From: Candidatus Pelagibacter sp.
Lineage (GTDB): Bacteria; Pseudomonadota; Alphaproteobacteria; Pelagibacterales; Pelagibacteraceae
Length of the DNA: 64,000 nucleotides
Reading direction: 5' to 3'
NCBI GenBank assembly: GCA_028408795.1
Contig: JAOOLP010000004.1
Location: 1 to 64,000 of the forward strand
The notes beneath the pieces are model-generated. The model searched no databases, had not been told where the DNA came from, and worked only from the letters and a program-made list of their open reading frames with translations. This document shows, one piece after another, positions 63,581 through 64,000 of the stretch (positions within the stretch are counted from its first letter, which is position 1; every line of letters starts with the position of its first letter). Position numbers and translations under genes: made by a program.

Positions 63581-64000
63581 ATGAAAATTAAATCTACAAA
63601 ATTCAAAGACTTAAAAGTAATTTTCTCAAAAGTTCATAAAGATCCTAGAGGGAGCTTTAGAGAGGTATTTAAGAAAAAATTCTTCAAAAGTAAAAATTTT
63701 GTTTTTACATGCGTTTCAACATCTAAAAAAAATGTTCTTAGAGGTATGCACCTGCAGACAAGAAATGGACAAGGTAAATATTTAACAGTTTTAAAAGGAG
63801 AGATATTAGATGTATGTATAGATTTAAGAAAAAATTCAAAGACTTTTGGAAAATACTTTGCAATAAATATTTCAGATAGAAATGGTGTTTCTGTATACAT
63901 ACCTCCTGGATTTGCTCATGGTTTCTTAGGTTTAAAAAGTGAAAATATTATTAGTTATCATTGCACCAATTATAGATCTAAAAAACATGAGATCGGAATT
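63581..64000 (+). CDS. rfbC: dTDP-4-dehydrorhamnose 3,5-epimerase, 5' part (runs off window)
   Basis: The ATG at 63581 opens KIKSTKFKDLKVIFSKVHKDPRGSFREVF, followed by VLRGMHLQ, KYLTVLKGEILDVCIDLRKNSKTFGKY and VYIPPGFAHGFLGL, RmlC cupin motifs including the catalytic His in R-G-M-H. Open to base 64000. Adjacent rfbB and rfbA support dTDP-sugar synthesis; rfbD would be expected just beyond the window. Confidence 0.95.
   Translation, partial: MKIKSTKFKDLKVIFSKVHKDPRGSFREVFKKKFFKSKNFVFTCVSTSKKNVLRGMHLQTRNGQGKYLTVLKGEILDVCIDLRKNSKTFGKYFAINISDRNGVSVYIPPGFAHGFLGLKSENIISYHCTNYRSKKHEIGI

Noticed and set aside
1..64000. CRISPR arrays, insertion sequences, prophage genes, glycine or SAM riboswitches
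   Set aside because: No regularly spaced repeats, transposases, integrases or phage genes seen, and no convincing aptamer folds in the short intergenic gaps. A covariance-model scan would be needed for a firm negative on riboswitches.

Overview
The window is a very AT-rich (roughly 70% A+T by eye), densely packed bacterial chromosome segment with no mobile elements, no CRISPR array and no rRNA. Short or negative intergenic distances, small proteins, the AT bias and the gene set (separate PurS/PurQ/PurL, class II DAHP synthase, CimA, a fused SpeD-SpeE, a PotABCD-type transporter) point to a streamlined marine alphaproteobacterium of the SAR11 clade (Candidatus Pelagibacter-like). This assignment is inferred from the sequence alone.

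Layout. 1-0.65 kb: 5' part of nadK and a tRNA-Leu(UAA), both minus strand. 0.7-7.0 kb: surface-glycan-type genes, with one GT9 glycosyltransferase and a tight six-gene minus-strand cassette built around a NodU/SxtI-type carbamoyltransferase with SxtJ-like and SxtK-like (DUF5989) small membrane proteins, a methyltransferase, a His-rich membrane protein and an SGNH protein. 7.1-15 kb: a CinA-like protein, then a plus-strand run sfsA-map-purB-purC-purS-purQ-purL-bolA-grxD. 15-24.8 kb: minus-strand housekeeping genes (O-methyltransferase, rpsD, trmJ, cimA, cysS, nadE, DAHP synthase, glmS and a GlmU reduced to its acetyltransferase half). 24.9-30 kb: plus-strand gph, lysE, prpB, prpC, argE and an anchored cyclophilin.

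30-36.5 kb: a minus-strand operon eutA-doeA-ABC transporter, which I read as uptake and ring opening of ectoine/hydroxyectoine through a spermidine/putrescine-type importer. A strong intrinsic terminator or attenuator lies between the binding-protein gene and the first permease. 36.6-41.5 kb: a PQQ-type sugar dehydrogenase, a methyltransferase and nrdAB, preceded by two candidate NrdR boxes one 31-bp period apart. 41.6-52.5 kb: phosphomannomutase, TauE, dusA, rpoZ with a long acidic tail, MFS, a 3-hydroxyisobutyrate-dehydrogenase-like enzyme, a flavin-binding protein, a secreted lyase-like protein, gamma carbonic anhydrase, a thioredoxin-fold protein, two glycosyltransferases and DUF6165.

52.5-59 kb: seven minus-strand genes with overlaps or gaps of at most 6 bp: mtnP, a tautomerase, mtnA, a secreted alpha/beta hydrolase, a class II aldolase, speD-speE and a nitrilase-family amidase, with divergent apt. 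Together they can make spermidine-type polyamines and recycle the by-product methylthioadenosine through adenine salvage and a DHAP-shunt-like C-C cleavage, rather than the full methionine salvage pathway. 59-64 kb: a second surface-polysaccharide region (epimerase, GT2, rfbB, rfbA, a methyltransferase, partial rfbC), which runs off the window.
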